The notes: generated from the sequence alone by a model not told the origin. A DNA stretch of 64,000 bases from Mixophyes australis (GCA_036250195.1 JAVHZZ010000002.1:273858960-273922959), one strand, 5' to 3'; shown: positions 1-11,165, numbered from the stretch's first letter. Translations and numbers: made by a program.

Positions 1-414
1 CAGACATTAGACATGCAGAAACTAATTGAAATGCAAGATCTGTGTTCCCTGCAGGAAAAGGCGGTCTGGAAGGCGAAGTGATGTGGTCAAGAGTCCTCAG
101 GACTCTGGAGGGATGGACAAGGTAAGCCTGTAGCTCCCCGAACGTACTATCCAAGCCTGGCTGAAGCAGCACATGGTCTGACTCACCTGGGTAAAGAAGG
201 TATGTGCATTTTGGTGAGAGCATACTGGTGTGCTCCTGGATTTTCCTCTCAGGCTGGTAAGAAGGCAATGTCATGTCTTACTTGTTTGAGGAAAAATATC
301 GGGAAAACTATTCCAACTGAGCCATCCCACATCCCTCCTACAGACGGACCTTTTCAGGTAATACAAATTGACTATATCCAATTACCACCGTGCAGGAATC
401 TAAAGTATGTGTTA
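1..414 (+). pseudogene. pol: ERV copy 1, integrase N-terminal part (interrupted)
   Basis: This is the start of a retroviral integrase whose upstream pol lies outside the window. It matches positions 61515-61929 of ERV copy 2 almost base for base. The zinc-binding region is visible: an H-x3-H pair in the 'HGLTHLG' segment and a C-x2-C pair in 'CLTCLRKN'. The catalytic core begins with the first acidic residue in 'QIDYIQL' near 370. There is a nonsense TGA at 79-81 where copy 2 has GGA. The gene is cut at 414 by a Harbinger transposon and resumes at 11166; the 3-base TTA at 412-414 is repeated at 11166-11168. The integrase is therefore dead in this copy through both the stop and the insertion. 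Confidence 0.9.
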
Positions 415-560
415 TACCACTTTCATACTGCCGCCCCTGCAATATCCCGGGTTTTTGAAGCCGGGTTTTTGCAGGGTCTCGGAGCGTCCCAGCCATTCAT
501 ACTGCACCTCGGACCCCCTCGGACCCGGGAATTTCCCGGGTTGACCCCATTCATACTGCA
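415..560. repeat. Harbinger left terminal and subterminal repeat region
   Basis: The first 17 bases form the terminal inverted repeat. The next ~130 bp contain several CCCGGG or CCGGG motifs (for example near 447, 461, 527 and 535) and the phrase 'ccattcatactgcac' twice, echoing the terminal repeat. These repeated motifs are plausible binding sites for the Myb-like accessory protein or the transposase; that role is inferred. Confidence 0.7.
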
Positions 561-1837
561 CAAGTCTGTGCCCTGGCAATTTGTGGGAGTCATCACCAGA
601 GCAGTTTTCATTGGCTGAAAAATGGTGATGTCATTGAAAGGTGACTGGTTTGTTGATGCATAAAGATGATGCTAAAGTGGGTGGTGATTGTTTACCACAT
701 TACTTTTCATCATGGCCGACGACTCACTTTTGTGTAGCCCAGAGTTCATGTTTACTAGTATTTTTTTGATGTTTTATGCAGCAAATGAGAGTTTTCTGCA
801 GCTGCTGACACTGTGCACTCTTGTACAGTCCCAGTTCAGGAGGAGAAAGGCGAAGTTTATGGCACAACAAAAGAAAACTAGGTGTCTGTATATGCGTAGG
901 AGGAGAGCGTTTCTCAGGGCCAGCATTGCCTGAATTTTGAGATTCAGTGCTGCCAGTAACCGAACCATGCGTGCCAGAGAGCGTAGCCACGGAGAAGCTT
1001 TCTGGTCTACTTTGGAAGCGTTTGAGGAACAGCAGTGGATGCAACACTTCAGAATGTCACGTGGGACATTTAACTATGTGCTGGACCTTATTACCCCAGC
1101 ACTTTCCAGGAAGGCCACTAACTTTGGGAAACCTATTCCACCATGTAGGCGCCTTTCTATTGTGCTGTGGTGGTATGCTACCCCTGGAGAAAACCGGACA
1201 ATCTCCTGATTGTTTGGAGTGCGGATATCCACGGTGTGCACTCTAGTGCATGAAGTCACCACGGCATTGCTGGAAGCCCTGTATCATCGCTTCATCTCCT
1301 TACCGCAAGGTCAGCGCCTGGATGATACAATTGCAGGATTCCTGAAGCGTGGGTTTCCACAGTGTGCTGGAGCCATAGACGGGACACACATCCCCATCAT
1401 TGCCCCCACAGACAACCATGCAGATTACTACAACCGCAAAGGCTGGCATTCCATCATTCTGCAGGCTGTGGTTGACCACAACTATTGGTAAGCATTTTTT
1501 ATGGGTTTTTTGTATGTGACTGTGCCATGTGTAATGCGTATTGTAAAACATATTTATATAGTGGTTTTTTTTATGTTAGTTTCACAGATGTTTTCATTGG
1601 GTGGCCTGGACGTTCCCATGATGCCAGAGTTCTAGCAAATTCGGACCTTTACCAAATTGCTGAGGAAAGACAAGATGGCTGGCTGTTCCCTAGAGAGGTA
1701 AATATCTGTGTAATGTTGTATGATGTATTTGTAATTGAAGCTTATATACTATTGTTTGCTATCAATATTGTATGTATTTACTGCCCCTTTTTATATACAG
1801 ATGTAACACTTGCAAAATGCATTTTCACCATATAGTA

Positions 1838-2186
1838 TAGAGATGGGCGGGTCCGGTTCTCCGAGAACCGAACCCACCCGAACTTTGGGTATCCGAGTAC
1901 CGAGCTGAGCAGCTCGGTACTCTCCCGCCCATTCCGGATCCAAATCGAGGCCGAACGTCATTGTGACGTCGTCGGATCTCGGGACTCGGTTCTCGCGATA
2001 CTTCAACTTTATAAATACACGCCTCCACAGCAATCCATCGCCATTTGACAGAGGGAGAGAGCAGGGTGTAGTCATAGGCTAATTAGAGCAGGGACAGAGA
2101 ATACAATATTGTTCTTGCAATTGCTCTAACCAAAATCGCTAGTGCAGAGAGGAGGATAGAGGTTTATTATTTTTTCTTCATATTTG
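1838..2186 (+). promoter_or_regulatory. hAT left end, GC-rich subterminal region with probable promoter
   Basis: This segment before the satellite has no open frame. It contains the inverted repeat, short self-complementary runs around 'gagctgagcagctc' (1909-1922), the octamer TGACGTCG near 1964, and a TATA-like 'ctttataaatac' at about 2007-2018 followed by CT-rich DNA. The TATA-like box upstream of a plus-strand gene makes it the likely transposase promoter. The ATG lies 2 kb away beyond the satellite, so either a 5' UTR runs through the array or the array is spliced out. The promoter role is inferred. Confidence 0.5.
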
Positions 2187-4000
2187 GCACTCCCCAGCGC
2201 TTTTGGGGTGTCCCCCATAATTGTGCATTAATATTTCTGGCTGTCAAAAGTCATATCTGTCAGCAGTATCTACTAAATAATTTGTAGCACACCTCAGTGT
2301 TTTTGGGGTGTCCTCCCTAATTGTGCATTAATATTTCTGGCTGTCAAAAGTCATATCTGTCAGCAGTATCTACTAAATAATTTGTAGCACTCCTCAGTGT
2401 TTTTGGGGTGTCCTCCCTAATTGTGCATTAATATTTCTGGCTGTCAAAAGTCATATCTGTCAGCAGTATCTACTAAATAATTTTTAGCACTCCTCAGTGT
2501 TTTTGGGGTGTCCTCCCTAATTGTGCATTAATATTTCTGGCTGTCAAAAGTCATATCTGTCAGCAGTATCTACTCAATAATTTTTAGCACTCCTCAGTGT
2601 TTTTGGGGTGTCCTCCCTAATTGTGCATTAATATTTCTGGCTGTCAAAAGTCATATCTGTCAGCAGTATCTACTCAATAATTTTTAGCACTCCTCAGTGT
2701 TTTTGGGGTGTCCTCCCTAATTGTGCATTAATATTTCTGGCTGTCAAAAGTCATATCTGTCAGCAGTATCTACTCAATAATTTTTAGCACTCCTCAGTGT
2801 TTTTGGGGTGTCCTCCCTAATTGTGCATTAATATTTCTGGCTGTCAAAAGTCATATCTGTCAGCAGTATCTACTCAATAATTTTTAGCACTCCTCAGTGT
2901 TTTTGGGGTGTCCTCCCTAATTGTGCATTAATATTTCTGGCTGTCAAAAGTCATATCTGTCAGCAGTATCTACTAAATAATTTGTAGCACTCCTCAGTGT
3001 TTTTGGGGTGTCCTCCCTAATTGTGCATTAATATTTCTGGCTGTCAAAAGTCATATCTGTCAGCAGTATCTACTAAATAATTTTTAGCACTCCTCAGTGT
3101 TTTTGGGGTGTCCTCCCTAATTGTGCATTAATATTTCTGGCTGTCAAAAGTCATATCTGTCAGCAGTATCTACTCAATAATTTTTAGCACTCCTCAGTGT
3201 TTTTGGGGTGTCCTCCCTAATTGTGCATTAATATTTCTGGCTGTCAAAAGTCATATCTGTCAGCAGTATCTACTCAATAATTTTTAGCACTCCTCAGTGT
3301 TTTTGGGGTGTCCTCCCTAATTGTGCATTAATATTTCTGGCTGTCAAAAGTCATATCTGTCAGCAGTATCTACTCAATAATTTTTAGCACTCCTCAGTGT
3401 TTTTGGGGTGTCCTCCCTAATTGTGCATTAATATTTCTGGCTGTCAAAAGTCATATCTGTCAGCAGTATCTACTCAATAATTTTTAGCACTCCTCAGTGT
3501 TTTTGGGGTGTCCTCCCTAATTGTGCATTAATATTTCTGGCTGTCAAAAGTCATATCTGTCAGCAGTATCTACTCAATAATTTTTAGCACTCCTCAGTGT
3601 TTTTGGGGTGTCCTCCCTAATTGTGCATTAATATTTCTGGCTGTCAAAAGTCATATCTGTCAGCAGTATCTACTCAATAATTTTTAGCACTCCTCAGTGT
3701 TTTTGGGGTGTCCTCCCTAATTGTGCATTAATATTTCTGGCTGTCAAAAGTCATATCTGTCAGCAGTATCTACTCAATAATTTTTAGCACTCCTCAGTGT
3801 TTTTGGGGTGTCCTCCCTAATTGTGCATTAATATTTCTGGCTGTCAAAAGTCATATCTGTCAGCAGTATCTACTCAATAATTTTTAGCACTCCTCAGTGT
3901 TTTTGGGGTGTCCTCCCTAATTGTGCATTAATATTTCTGGCTGTCAAAAGTCATATCTGTCAGCAGTATCTACTAAATAATTTTTAGCACTCCCCAGTGG
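2187..4000 (+). repeat. 100-bp tandem array, ~18 copies, inside hAT element
   Basis: The phrase 'ttttggggtg' recurs exactly every 100 bases from 2201 to 3901, with no insertion or deletion. Copies differ only at a few fixed spots, mainly 'tactaaataa' versus 'tactcaataa' and 'tttgtag' versus 'tttttag'. The first copy (2187-2300) is the most divergent. The last partial copy ends at the border of the transposase coding region. Near identity points to recent homogenisation or amplification. Confidence 0.97.
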
Positions 4001-4012
4001 TTTGCGCTCAGA

Positions 4013-7006
4013 ATGGATTCAAAGCAGTCCACATATGATCTAAATGAGCAACCAGGTTCTGTCACCAGTCCTGATGTTAGTGTTCCCAGTACGTCATCTG
4101 GCCAAGGCGATGTCAAACAACAGAGTGTTTTCAAATTAGTGCAAAAAACAAAAACCAAAAAAAAAATTACTGTATTGAAGCGAAAAAGAAGTGTAACTGA
4201 GCAAAAGTTAAGTGACGATAAAAAAAAAATTGCAAGCATGCCATTCTACACACGCAGTGGCAAAGAGAGAATGAGGCCTTCACCTTTGGCTATTAGTGGC
4301 AGATCCCAAAAAGTTACCCAGGCTACAATTGGTGCACAACTACTGTTACGCGTCAAAGCTGAGCTGCAAGATAACAGTGAGGCATTACAGGAGAATATTT
4401 GCTCTGATTCACAAATGACAACAATCCCTGTGGAGAGTCCATCCAACAGTGGGATGTCTAATCGTGAGCATTCTGCTGATGTGTGCCTTAATAGCCCGAG
4501 TGTAGCCGGTGATACCCAAATTGAGGATGCCACTTTGGAATTAGAAGAGGATGAGGGGGAGATTTGTGTAGGCGACGAGGGCGCTAATGAGGATGTTGAT
4601 GAGGATGAGGTTGTTTGTGTAAGTCCTGCACCAGTGGCAGCAGTTCTGGCACGTGACAAGAAAAAGGCCATTGTCATGCCTGGGCATAAAACAAAAAAAT
4701 CCACTTCTTATGTGTGGAATTATTTCTACCCAAATCCAGACAACAATTGTATAGCCATTTGTAGTGTATGTGAAGCCACAGTCAGTCGAGGGAGGGACCT
4801 TAACCATCTTGGAACCTCGTCTATGTTACGCCATTTAACGAGAGTTCATGGCAAAGTGTTGGGAAAAGCTGAAAGTTCTTCCCAAAAGAATACAAGCACT
4901 CCCTCATCAGCTAAGACCCTCCGCTCACCGACATACCGACGGCTACAAAATACACCCACCACACCATCCTCATCAATATCCTCAGTAGCGCTCGGAGTTA
5001 GCCCGGCATCCCACTTAAGGCTGGATGACTCCGGCACTATTATTGATTCCTCTGAAGAAAGCGTTAGTCCTGCTGCTGCTGTTGCTGCTGCTGGGGGTGA
5101 ATCGTCATCCCAGAGGCAGGTGAATAAAATGAGCAGTCCTACATTTCAGCAATTAACTGTGAAACAATCATTTGCGAGGGGAAGCAAATATGACAGCAGT
5201 CACCCAGTCGCCAAGCGAATCACAGACGCCATGGCTGCAATGTTAGTGTTAGATCTGCGTCCAATCTCCACAATAAACGCAGCTGGTTTTTCACAGTTAA
5301 TTGAGGTTTTGTGTCCGCGTTACAGAATTCCATCGCGACACCATTTCTCCCGTAAAGCTATTCCACAACTATACCAAAAAGTGTGTAAAAATGTAGAGAT
5401 TGCGCTGAAAAATGCCATTCTGCCCACTGTTCACTTAACCACAGATATGTGGACAAGTGGAAGTGGCCAAACCAAAGACTATATGACTGTGACAGCCCAC
5501 TGGGTTGGTCATTCACCTTCACCAGCAGGAACAGCAGCAGCATGTACACCACTACGTAACATTTGTCACAGGCAGGCCACTCTTTGTATCACCGGCTTCA
5601 CTAACAGGCATACGGCTGACAATTTGTTACGCAAACTGAGAGATGTGATTGATGCATGGCTTATACCACTCGGACTCTCCCCAGGGTATGTCATTTCAGA
5701 TAACGCCAACAATATAGTGCGAGCATTACAGCTGGGTGATTTCCAACATATTCCCTGTTTTGCTCACACCATCAACTTGGTGGTGCAGAGCTTCCTACGA
5801 AATAACCGTGAGGTGCAGGAGATGCTTTCGGTGGCCCGTAAAATTTCAGGCCATTTCAGGCATTCAGCCACAGCATGTAGGAGATTACAGCAGCTCCAAG
5901 AGCAGTTTAACTTGCCCTGCCACCAACTTAAGCAAGAGGTGGTAACTCGGTGGAATTCCACCCTGTACATGCTTCAGAGGATGGAGGAACAGCGCAAAGC
6001 CATCCAAGCATATTGCACAAGTCATGACATTGGGAAAGGAGGGGGGATGTATTTCACTCTTGCACAGTGGGGAATCCTTTCAGTGCTGTGCAAGGTGCTG
6101 AAACCATTTGAAGTTGTGACATGTGAGGTCAGTGCAGACTCTGCTAGTTTGAGCCAAGTCATTCCTTTAATTAGACTATTGGAAAAGCAGCTTGAGAAAA
6201 TGAAGGAGGAGCTGAAAGCAAGCAATTCAGCAAAGTATGTTGGCCTTGTCGATCAAGTACTTAATTCGCTTCACAATGATCCTCGAGTTATTAAGATCTT
6301 GAACTCGGATCAGTACGTTTTGGCCACTGTGCTTGATCCAAGGTTTAAAACCTACATTGAGTCTTTACTTGTAAATGAGCGAGATGTGAACTTTTGCAAG
6401 GAGCTATTGCTCAGCAAGTTGGCCGCTGAACTGGGCCTCGGCTTGACGACGTGTCCTCCTTCACTTTCTCAAGCTGTTGCTCGTAAAAAATTAAATTTCC
6501 AAAAAAGAAGCAGGGAAGACACAGGGGGCAGACCAGAACAATTTAACATCTGGGCTGGTTTGAAGGATTTTTCAAAAAAATGTGTCACTTTGCCCATAAC
6601 TCCATCCAATATGAGTATAAACATGCAAAGGATGGTGGAGGATTACTTTCAAGAGGTAGTTGATATGGAAATGTCAGACAGTCCCTTTCCTTACTGGGAA
6701 GAAAAGCAGGCCATTTGGAAACCCATGTACAAACTTGCTTTGCAATACCTAAGCTGCCCACCCTCCAGTGTGTACTCTGAATGAGTGTTCAGCACAGCAG
6801 GGAACTTAGTCAGTGATCGCCGTAGAAGGTTACTTCCCAAAAATGTGGAGAAAATGATGTTTATAAAAATGAACTACATCTTCCACGAGGAAGGCCTTCA
6901 CCATCCAAGACATCCAAGCACTGACTGTTCTCTAATGGCGGATTCAAGCGGCGATGAATTGATAGTCTGTGATGATGACGTACACACTGATGAGGGTGAG
7001 GATTAA
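4013..7006 (+). pseudogene. hAT transposase with BED zinc finger, one nonsense codon
   Basis: This is a ZBED-type hAT transposase, ~923 residues to the first stop and ~998 in all. The N-terminal part is charged, with an acidic stretch near residues 175-200. A BED finger follows at about residues 235-278: 'CSVCEATV' supplies the cysteines and 'LRHLTRVHG' the histidines. The RNase H-like core begins with D in 'TTDMWTSG' near residue 476, then 'ISDNANNI' (~561) and 'CFAHTINLVVQ' (~582), then 'RWNSTL' (~645). The C-terminal hATC dimerisation region is split by TGA at 6782-6784, between 'VYSE' and 'VFSTAGN'. The same frame continues to TAA at 7004-7006. Everything else is open, so the gene is one substitution from an intact frame; a CGA-to-TGA change is likely. 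The start chosen is the first ATG after the satellite. Confidence 0.92.
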
Positions 7007-7179
7007 GCTGAAGATGATGCCGATAACATCTTTTTAAAACTTTCTATGTAAGTGTAGGGTGCAATCTACCCCCAAAGAGGAAAGGGACTTGTGGCATTTC
7101 CATATCACATACCATCTTGAAAGGCTGCTGTTAGGGCAATTTATCCTTAAGGGTAGGGTGTCATAGACAGAGTGACCCT

Positions 7180-8010
7180 AAACTGGCTTTGTCCATTTTT
7201 CATAATATTGTACAGTCTATAATGGCTGAATTTTTGGGTATTTTATACAAGTGGAGGGGGGCCTAGAGAGACAGAAACCAAACTGGCTTTTTCCATGTCA
7301 ATTAATATTGTACAGTCTATAATGGCTGAATTTTTTGGTATTTTATACAAGTGGAGGGGGGCCTAGAGAGACAGAGTGACCCCAAACTGTCTTTCTCCAT
7401 GTCAATTAATATTGTACAGTCTATAATGGCTGAATTTTTTAGTATTTTATACAAGTGGAGGGGGGCCTAGAGAGACAGAAACCAAACTGGCTTTCTCCAT
7501 GTCAATTAATATTGTACAGTCTATAATGGCTGAATTTTTTGGTATTTTATACAAGTGGAGGGGGGCCTAGAGAGACAGAGTGACCCCAAACTGTCTTTCT
7601 CCATGTCAATTAATATTGTACAGTCTATAATGGCTGAATTTTTTAGTATTTTATACAAGTGGAGGGGGGCCTAGAGAGACAGAAACCAAACTGGCTTTCT
7701 CCATGTCAATTAATATTGTACAGTCTATAATGGCTGAATTTTTTGGTATTTTATACAAGTGGAGGGGGGCCTTGAGAGACAGAAACCAAACTGGCTTTCT
7801 CCATGTCAATTAATATTGTACAGTCTATAATGGCTGAATTTTTTGGTATTTTATACAAGTGGAGGGGGGCCTTGAGAGACAGAAACCAAACTGGCTTTCT
7901 CCATGTCAATTAATATTGTACAGTCTATAATGGCTGAATTTTTTGGTATTTTATACAAGTGGAGGGGGGCCTTGAGAGACAGAAACCAAACTGGCTTTTT
8001 CCATTTCTTT
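7180..8010 (+). repeat. Second tandem array in hAT element, ~8 copies of 100/104 bp
   Basis: The phrase 'tacagtctataatggctg' starts near 7211, 7311, 7415, 7515, 7619, 7719, 7819 and 7919. Spacing is 100 or 104. The 104-bp copies have 'agagtgaccccaaactg' where the 100-bp copies have 'agaaaccaaactg'. Early copies alternate, giving a ~204-bp higher-order period; the last ones are all 100 bp with 'ccttgagag'. It is unrelated in sequence to the 2187-4000 array. Confidence 0.95.
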
Positions 8011-8224
8011 ACATATTTAACTATAAGTGTAGGGTGTAATATACATTCAAAGACGATGGCTGCATTGCCAATATGCATAGATGGAGAGGAAGACAATCTG
8101 TTTTGTGTGTAGAATAGGCCTACCAACGAAGAATTAAACTGTTTTTTTGGATGATTTATTACCTCAACAATTAGATTACTTGTCTCTAAAACAGTTGGAG
8201 CACTAAATTGGGTTAATTTAGGCC

Positions 8225-8397
8225 CAAAAACATGGATTTTCCCAAAAAATAGCAAAACAAAACCAAACAAAACCAAAACCAAAACCAAAACACGCAATGG
8301 AGGTTTTGCAAAACCAAAACCAAAACCAAAACACGACGGTAATCCAGATCCAAAACCGAATCCAAAACCAAAACACGGGGGTCAGTGACCATCTCTA
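8225..8397. repeat. hAT right end, AAAACC-rich subterminal repeats
   Basis: The right terminus is dominated by repeats of 'aaaacc' and 'aaaacac' (about 8262-8376) before the terminal 'gaccatctcta'. The left end instead has CCGAAC and CGGTTC repeats, so the two subterminal regions differ in sequence although both are built of short repeated hexamers. Confidence 0.8.
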
Positions 8398-8913
8398 ATA
8401 TAGTACCAAGTGTACTGCGTTATTTGACCAATATTTTAAACATGGTGACGTGAAACTGCATGTTTTTATTTATAGAAATCTACGTTTGTTGATGGTGTGG
8501 AGATACCGGTACACATCATTGGGGATGCTGCTTACCCTTTGAGGCGCTGGCTGATGAAGGGGTTCACTCAGCAACATCACCTGTCTCAGAAACATATCCG
8601 GTTTACACATACCCTCAGCTCGGCTCGGATGGTGGTGGAAAATGCTTTTGGGCGCTTGAAAGGACGTTGGCGCTGTCTATTGAAGCGCATTGACATTGAC
8701 ACCAAGCTTGTGCCCCACGTGGTTGCTGCTTGCTGTATTTTACATAACATTTGTGAAATTCAAAAAGACCAATTTCTACCTGAGTGGAATGTGCAGGAAT
8801 CTGAAATGCCAGTGCTGTCAGTGGACTCCAGTACTTTTGAAGGAGAGCGCACCAATACCTCTGCTGAACTTATTAGGACCACCCTCACTGCCAATTTGTC
8901 CTCACTTGTTTGA

Positions 8914-9229
8914 ATGTACCACACAAATGTAAAATTAAAAAATATATGTTTATTTCACATATTGTATTTTGTTTTGTACATATTTCCTCATATGTCTCTT
9001 CACAACAAAATATAAAATGACACAATATAAAAGTGCTTACTTGCATGTAGAAAAAAATAAAATATATACATAAGTAATAAACCCAAGACACAAATGTGCC
9101 CAAACAGTAAGTGCAAATTTGCTTTTCAGGTTATATATATATATGAGAAGCTAACGGTGTGATTCCAGATCACACGTAACATACATGATAACAATTAACA
9201 GTGAAACATTTGACCATAAAACATGATTA
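8914..9229. other. AT-rich spacer between convergent Harbinger genes
   Basis: No coding signal. AATAAA-type hexamers occur on both strands just past the two stop codons (for example 'aaaaataaaata' near 9050), which suits shared 3' ends of two convergent genes. Confidence 0.5.
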
Positions 9230-10760
9230 TTACAATTGCCTATATTGTGGCATTTCTGGTGGTGGTGGAGTGGTTTGGAGTGGATAACCTGGTGGGTATT
9301 CTATGTTGGGGTTACCCATAGGTTGAGCATGTTGTGTATTGTGTACCGGGTTTGGAGGGTTATTGTTGCCTAACATGGGTTGCCCCCGCTGGTACATAGG
9401 ATAATGTCTGTCATAATAGTAAGGACTTGGAGGAGGTGCCTGCACCCGTGAGAGGAGTCTGTCAATGAATCCCATAATACACTCACGATTTTCGCGTAAC
9501 ACGCGTTCCTGCATGTTCATGATTTGCATGAGGAAAGAGTCCTGCAGTTCCCGCTCATTGTCCATGAAACGCTGCAGTTGTGTATTCTCGTGTTCCCTCA
9601 TGGTGCTGTCCATCTCCCGCAGTTGATCCATCATGACAGTTGTCATTGTTTTAGTTGCTTGGTCCATTTTGTTGAGCCTTTTGCATTTTTTTGGAACGTT
9701 GTAAACTGTACGTAGAAAAAACACAGTAAAACATACATTAGAATATATAATGTGGCAGAACAAAAAAGCAGTGTTGTAAGCTGATATGTGCTTGAGGCCT
9801 CCTCCCTCTTGCTCAGTAGTTTTGCACTGCAACATATGCGTGTTAATGTTTTAATACTTTGGAGTGTATTATATTTGTCTTTTGGGCTTTTTGTTGATAT
9901 AGTTCTCTTTTTAAAGTTATGTAGAAACATTGGTGTTTGGTTTGCATTTATGTTGATATACTTCTATTTTTTTGACAGTTATGTTCAAACTTTTTTTATT
10001 ATTTTTTTTAGCTATGTAGATATATTTATTGGTATTTGGCTAGCATTTCGGTTGATATAGTTCTCTGTTTTTGGGACTTTTGTTTATACAGTTCTTTTTT
10101 TTTTTTTCAATTATGTAGATATATATGTATGTAGATATGGTTGGTTATTATGTGAGATTATTAAAGATACTTACTGTTGGAGTGTAAACTGGGACCTGGC
10201 GTAGACTTTGACACCGGCACTGGTTCTGGCTGCGTTTCTTGCAAAGTCTCTGTAACGACTTGCGCAGCAGGGAATGGCTGTGAATCGTTCAATTCCTCCC
10301 AAGACATGTTGGTGTCATCTGTTGTGGCAGAGCACTCCAGTTCTGGGGTGGCTTCAATAGAATCTTCTATTATTATGGTTGCAGTCTCGCTTGTCTGTGT
10401 GCTCTCTGGTGGTGTTGGTATAGCCGCATCCACATTGCTAGAAGATGACAGTGCAATTGGATTTGTCAGAGGAGAATGTCCAAAGACCATATTGCACTGG
10501 TCATAAAAGGGCCAGTCCATTCTTTTAGCGCCACTTTTGCGCCTGTTGTGGTCATGGACTTTAGTGTACTGCTTCTTCAGGGACTTCAATTTGTTCAGGA
10601 CTTGTTGCTGTGTCCTCTTTATGCCACGTTGAGTGAGTATTTTGGCGATGTTGTAGTACACTGTGGCATCCTTCACAGTCCCAGTCACTTGCCTTCTAAT
10701 TTCTTCCTCCCCTCTGACATTCAGCAGCTCACGCACCTCTTCCTCCATCCAGTGTGTCAT
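9230..10760 (-). CDS. Harbinger Myb/SANT-like accessory protein, two exons
   Basis: This protein is expected to bind Harbinger ends and help bring the transposase into the nucleus. Exon 1 runs from the ATG at 10760 ('MTHWMEEEVREL') to a donor near 10176 ('caaca|gtaagt'). Exon 2 begins near 9705 after 'gtacag' and ends at 9230. Exon 1 encodes a trihelix/Myb-like fold with 'GIKRTQQQVLNKLKSLK', then 'KRMDWPFYDQCN' and an acidic serine-rich linker. Exon 2 encodes a coiled-coil-like segment rich in M, E and Q ('QATKTMTTVMMDQL' onward) and a proline-rich tail with 'PPPSPYYY'. Both exons are open and in phase, so the ~350-residue protein looks intact. The upstream 'MFLLVCKN' ATG is an alternative start. 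Confidence 0.82.
9706..10174 (-). other. Intron of the Harbinger accessory gene
   Basis: The 0.47-kb intron is T-rich on the plus strand. It has canonical minus-strand GTAAGT and ACAG borders. Nothing else is recognisable in it. Confidence 0.7.
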
Positions 10761-10954
10761 TATTGCTGTATAAACACTGTTTTTGCAAACTAATAAAAAC
10801 AATTTTCTCAGTACAAAAACGCTTCTGGTTCAGCTTTAGCTTGAGACCACCATCCACCATCTCTCCTAGAAAGCTTCTACAATGTTCCACGGGCTTCCAA
10901 CGATGACATCATCCTCCAGAGACAGGCAGACAGCCAATCAGCATGTTTTCTGTG

Positions 10955-11165
10955 CAACCCGGGTTGAAAAACCCGGGTTGCACCATTCATAGTGCAGGCG
11001 ACCCGGGTCCGACCCGGGAATTACCCCTCGATAAATCCCGGGTTGAAGACCCGGGTTTTAAGACCCGGGATTTTGGACTTGTACCATTCATACTGCACCA
11101 AGACCCGGGTCGTTTCAGCTCGACCCAGGAAAAACCTGGGATTTTGGTGCAGTATGAAAGGGGTA
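10955..11165. repeat. Harbinger right subterminal CCCGGG cluster and terminal repeat
   Basis: About eight CCCGGG palindromes occur in 210 bp, most inside 'acccgggt' or 'cccgggtt', some as inverted pairs such as 'acccgggttgaaaaacccggg'-like hairpins near 10960. The segment ends with the terminal repeat and the TTA duplication. The equivalent right end of the relative at 55300-55494 keeps the same motif cluster, so it is conserved in the family. Confidence 0.8.

Larger units (their letters stand above)
1838..8397. mobile_element. hAT DNA transposon with internal satellites
   Basis: The ends are exact. The perfect 8-bp duplication ATATAGTA lies at 1830-1837 and 8398-8405, flanking 'tagagatgg' on the left and 'ccatctcta' on the right (9-bp inverted repeat). 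An 8-bp duplication and a BED-finger hAT transposase inside (4013-7006) establish the superfamily. The layout is: GC-rich left end with repeated CCGAAC/CGGTTC-type motifs (1846-2000), an 18-copy 100-bp tandem array, the transposase, a second tandem array, and a right end made of AAAACC-type repeats. It sits in an intron of a Harbinger transposase. Confidence 0.95.
937..8913 (+). pseudogene. PIF/Harbinger transposase, three exons, disrupted (HARBI1-like)
   Basis: This DDE nuclease would cut and join Harbinger ends. Exons are about 937-1487, 1588-1697 and 8476-8913. Intron 1 has donor 'attg|gtaagc' and acceptor 'ttcacag|atg'; exon 2 ends 'gagag|gtaaat'; exon 3 follows 'tttatag'. The catalytic triad is visible as D in 'GAIDGTHIP', D in 'GRSHDARV' and E in 'ENAFGRLKGRW'; the C-terminus has the family's 'CCILHNIC'. 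A TGA at 1207-1209 interrupts exon 1 in frame. Intron 2 is swollen from a few hundred bases to 6.8 kb by the hAT insertion at 1838-8397, which leaves the splice sites untouched. The true start is uncertain; an ATG at 967 in the same frame is equally possible. It faces the accessory gene at 9230-10760. Confidence 0.88.
415..11165. mobile_element. PIF/Harbinger DNA transposon (two-gene, nested in ERV)
   Basis: The ends are defined by comparison with uninterrupted ERV copy 2. The left end starts 'taccactttcatactgc' and the right end is 'gcagtatgaaaggggta', a 17-bp terminal inverted repeat with two mismatches, flanked by a TTA target-site duplication as expected for PIF/Harbinger. The two genes converge: a plus-strand DDE transposase (937-8913) and a minus-strand Myb/SANT-like accessory gene (10760-9230). 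Subterminal DNA is rich in the palindrome CCCGGG. Of the 10,751 bp, 6,560 bp is an inserted hAT transposon, leaving a native length near 4.2 kb. A deleted relative lies at about 52159-55494. Confidence 0.93.

Noticed and set aside
2187..4000. CRISPR-like regular spacing
   Set aside because: The whole 100-bp unit is repeated with no variable spacers, and it lies in a eukaryotic transposon.
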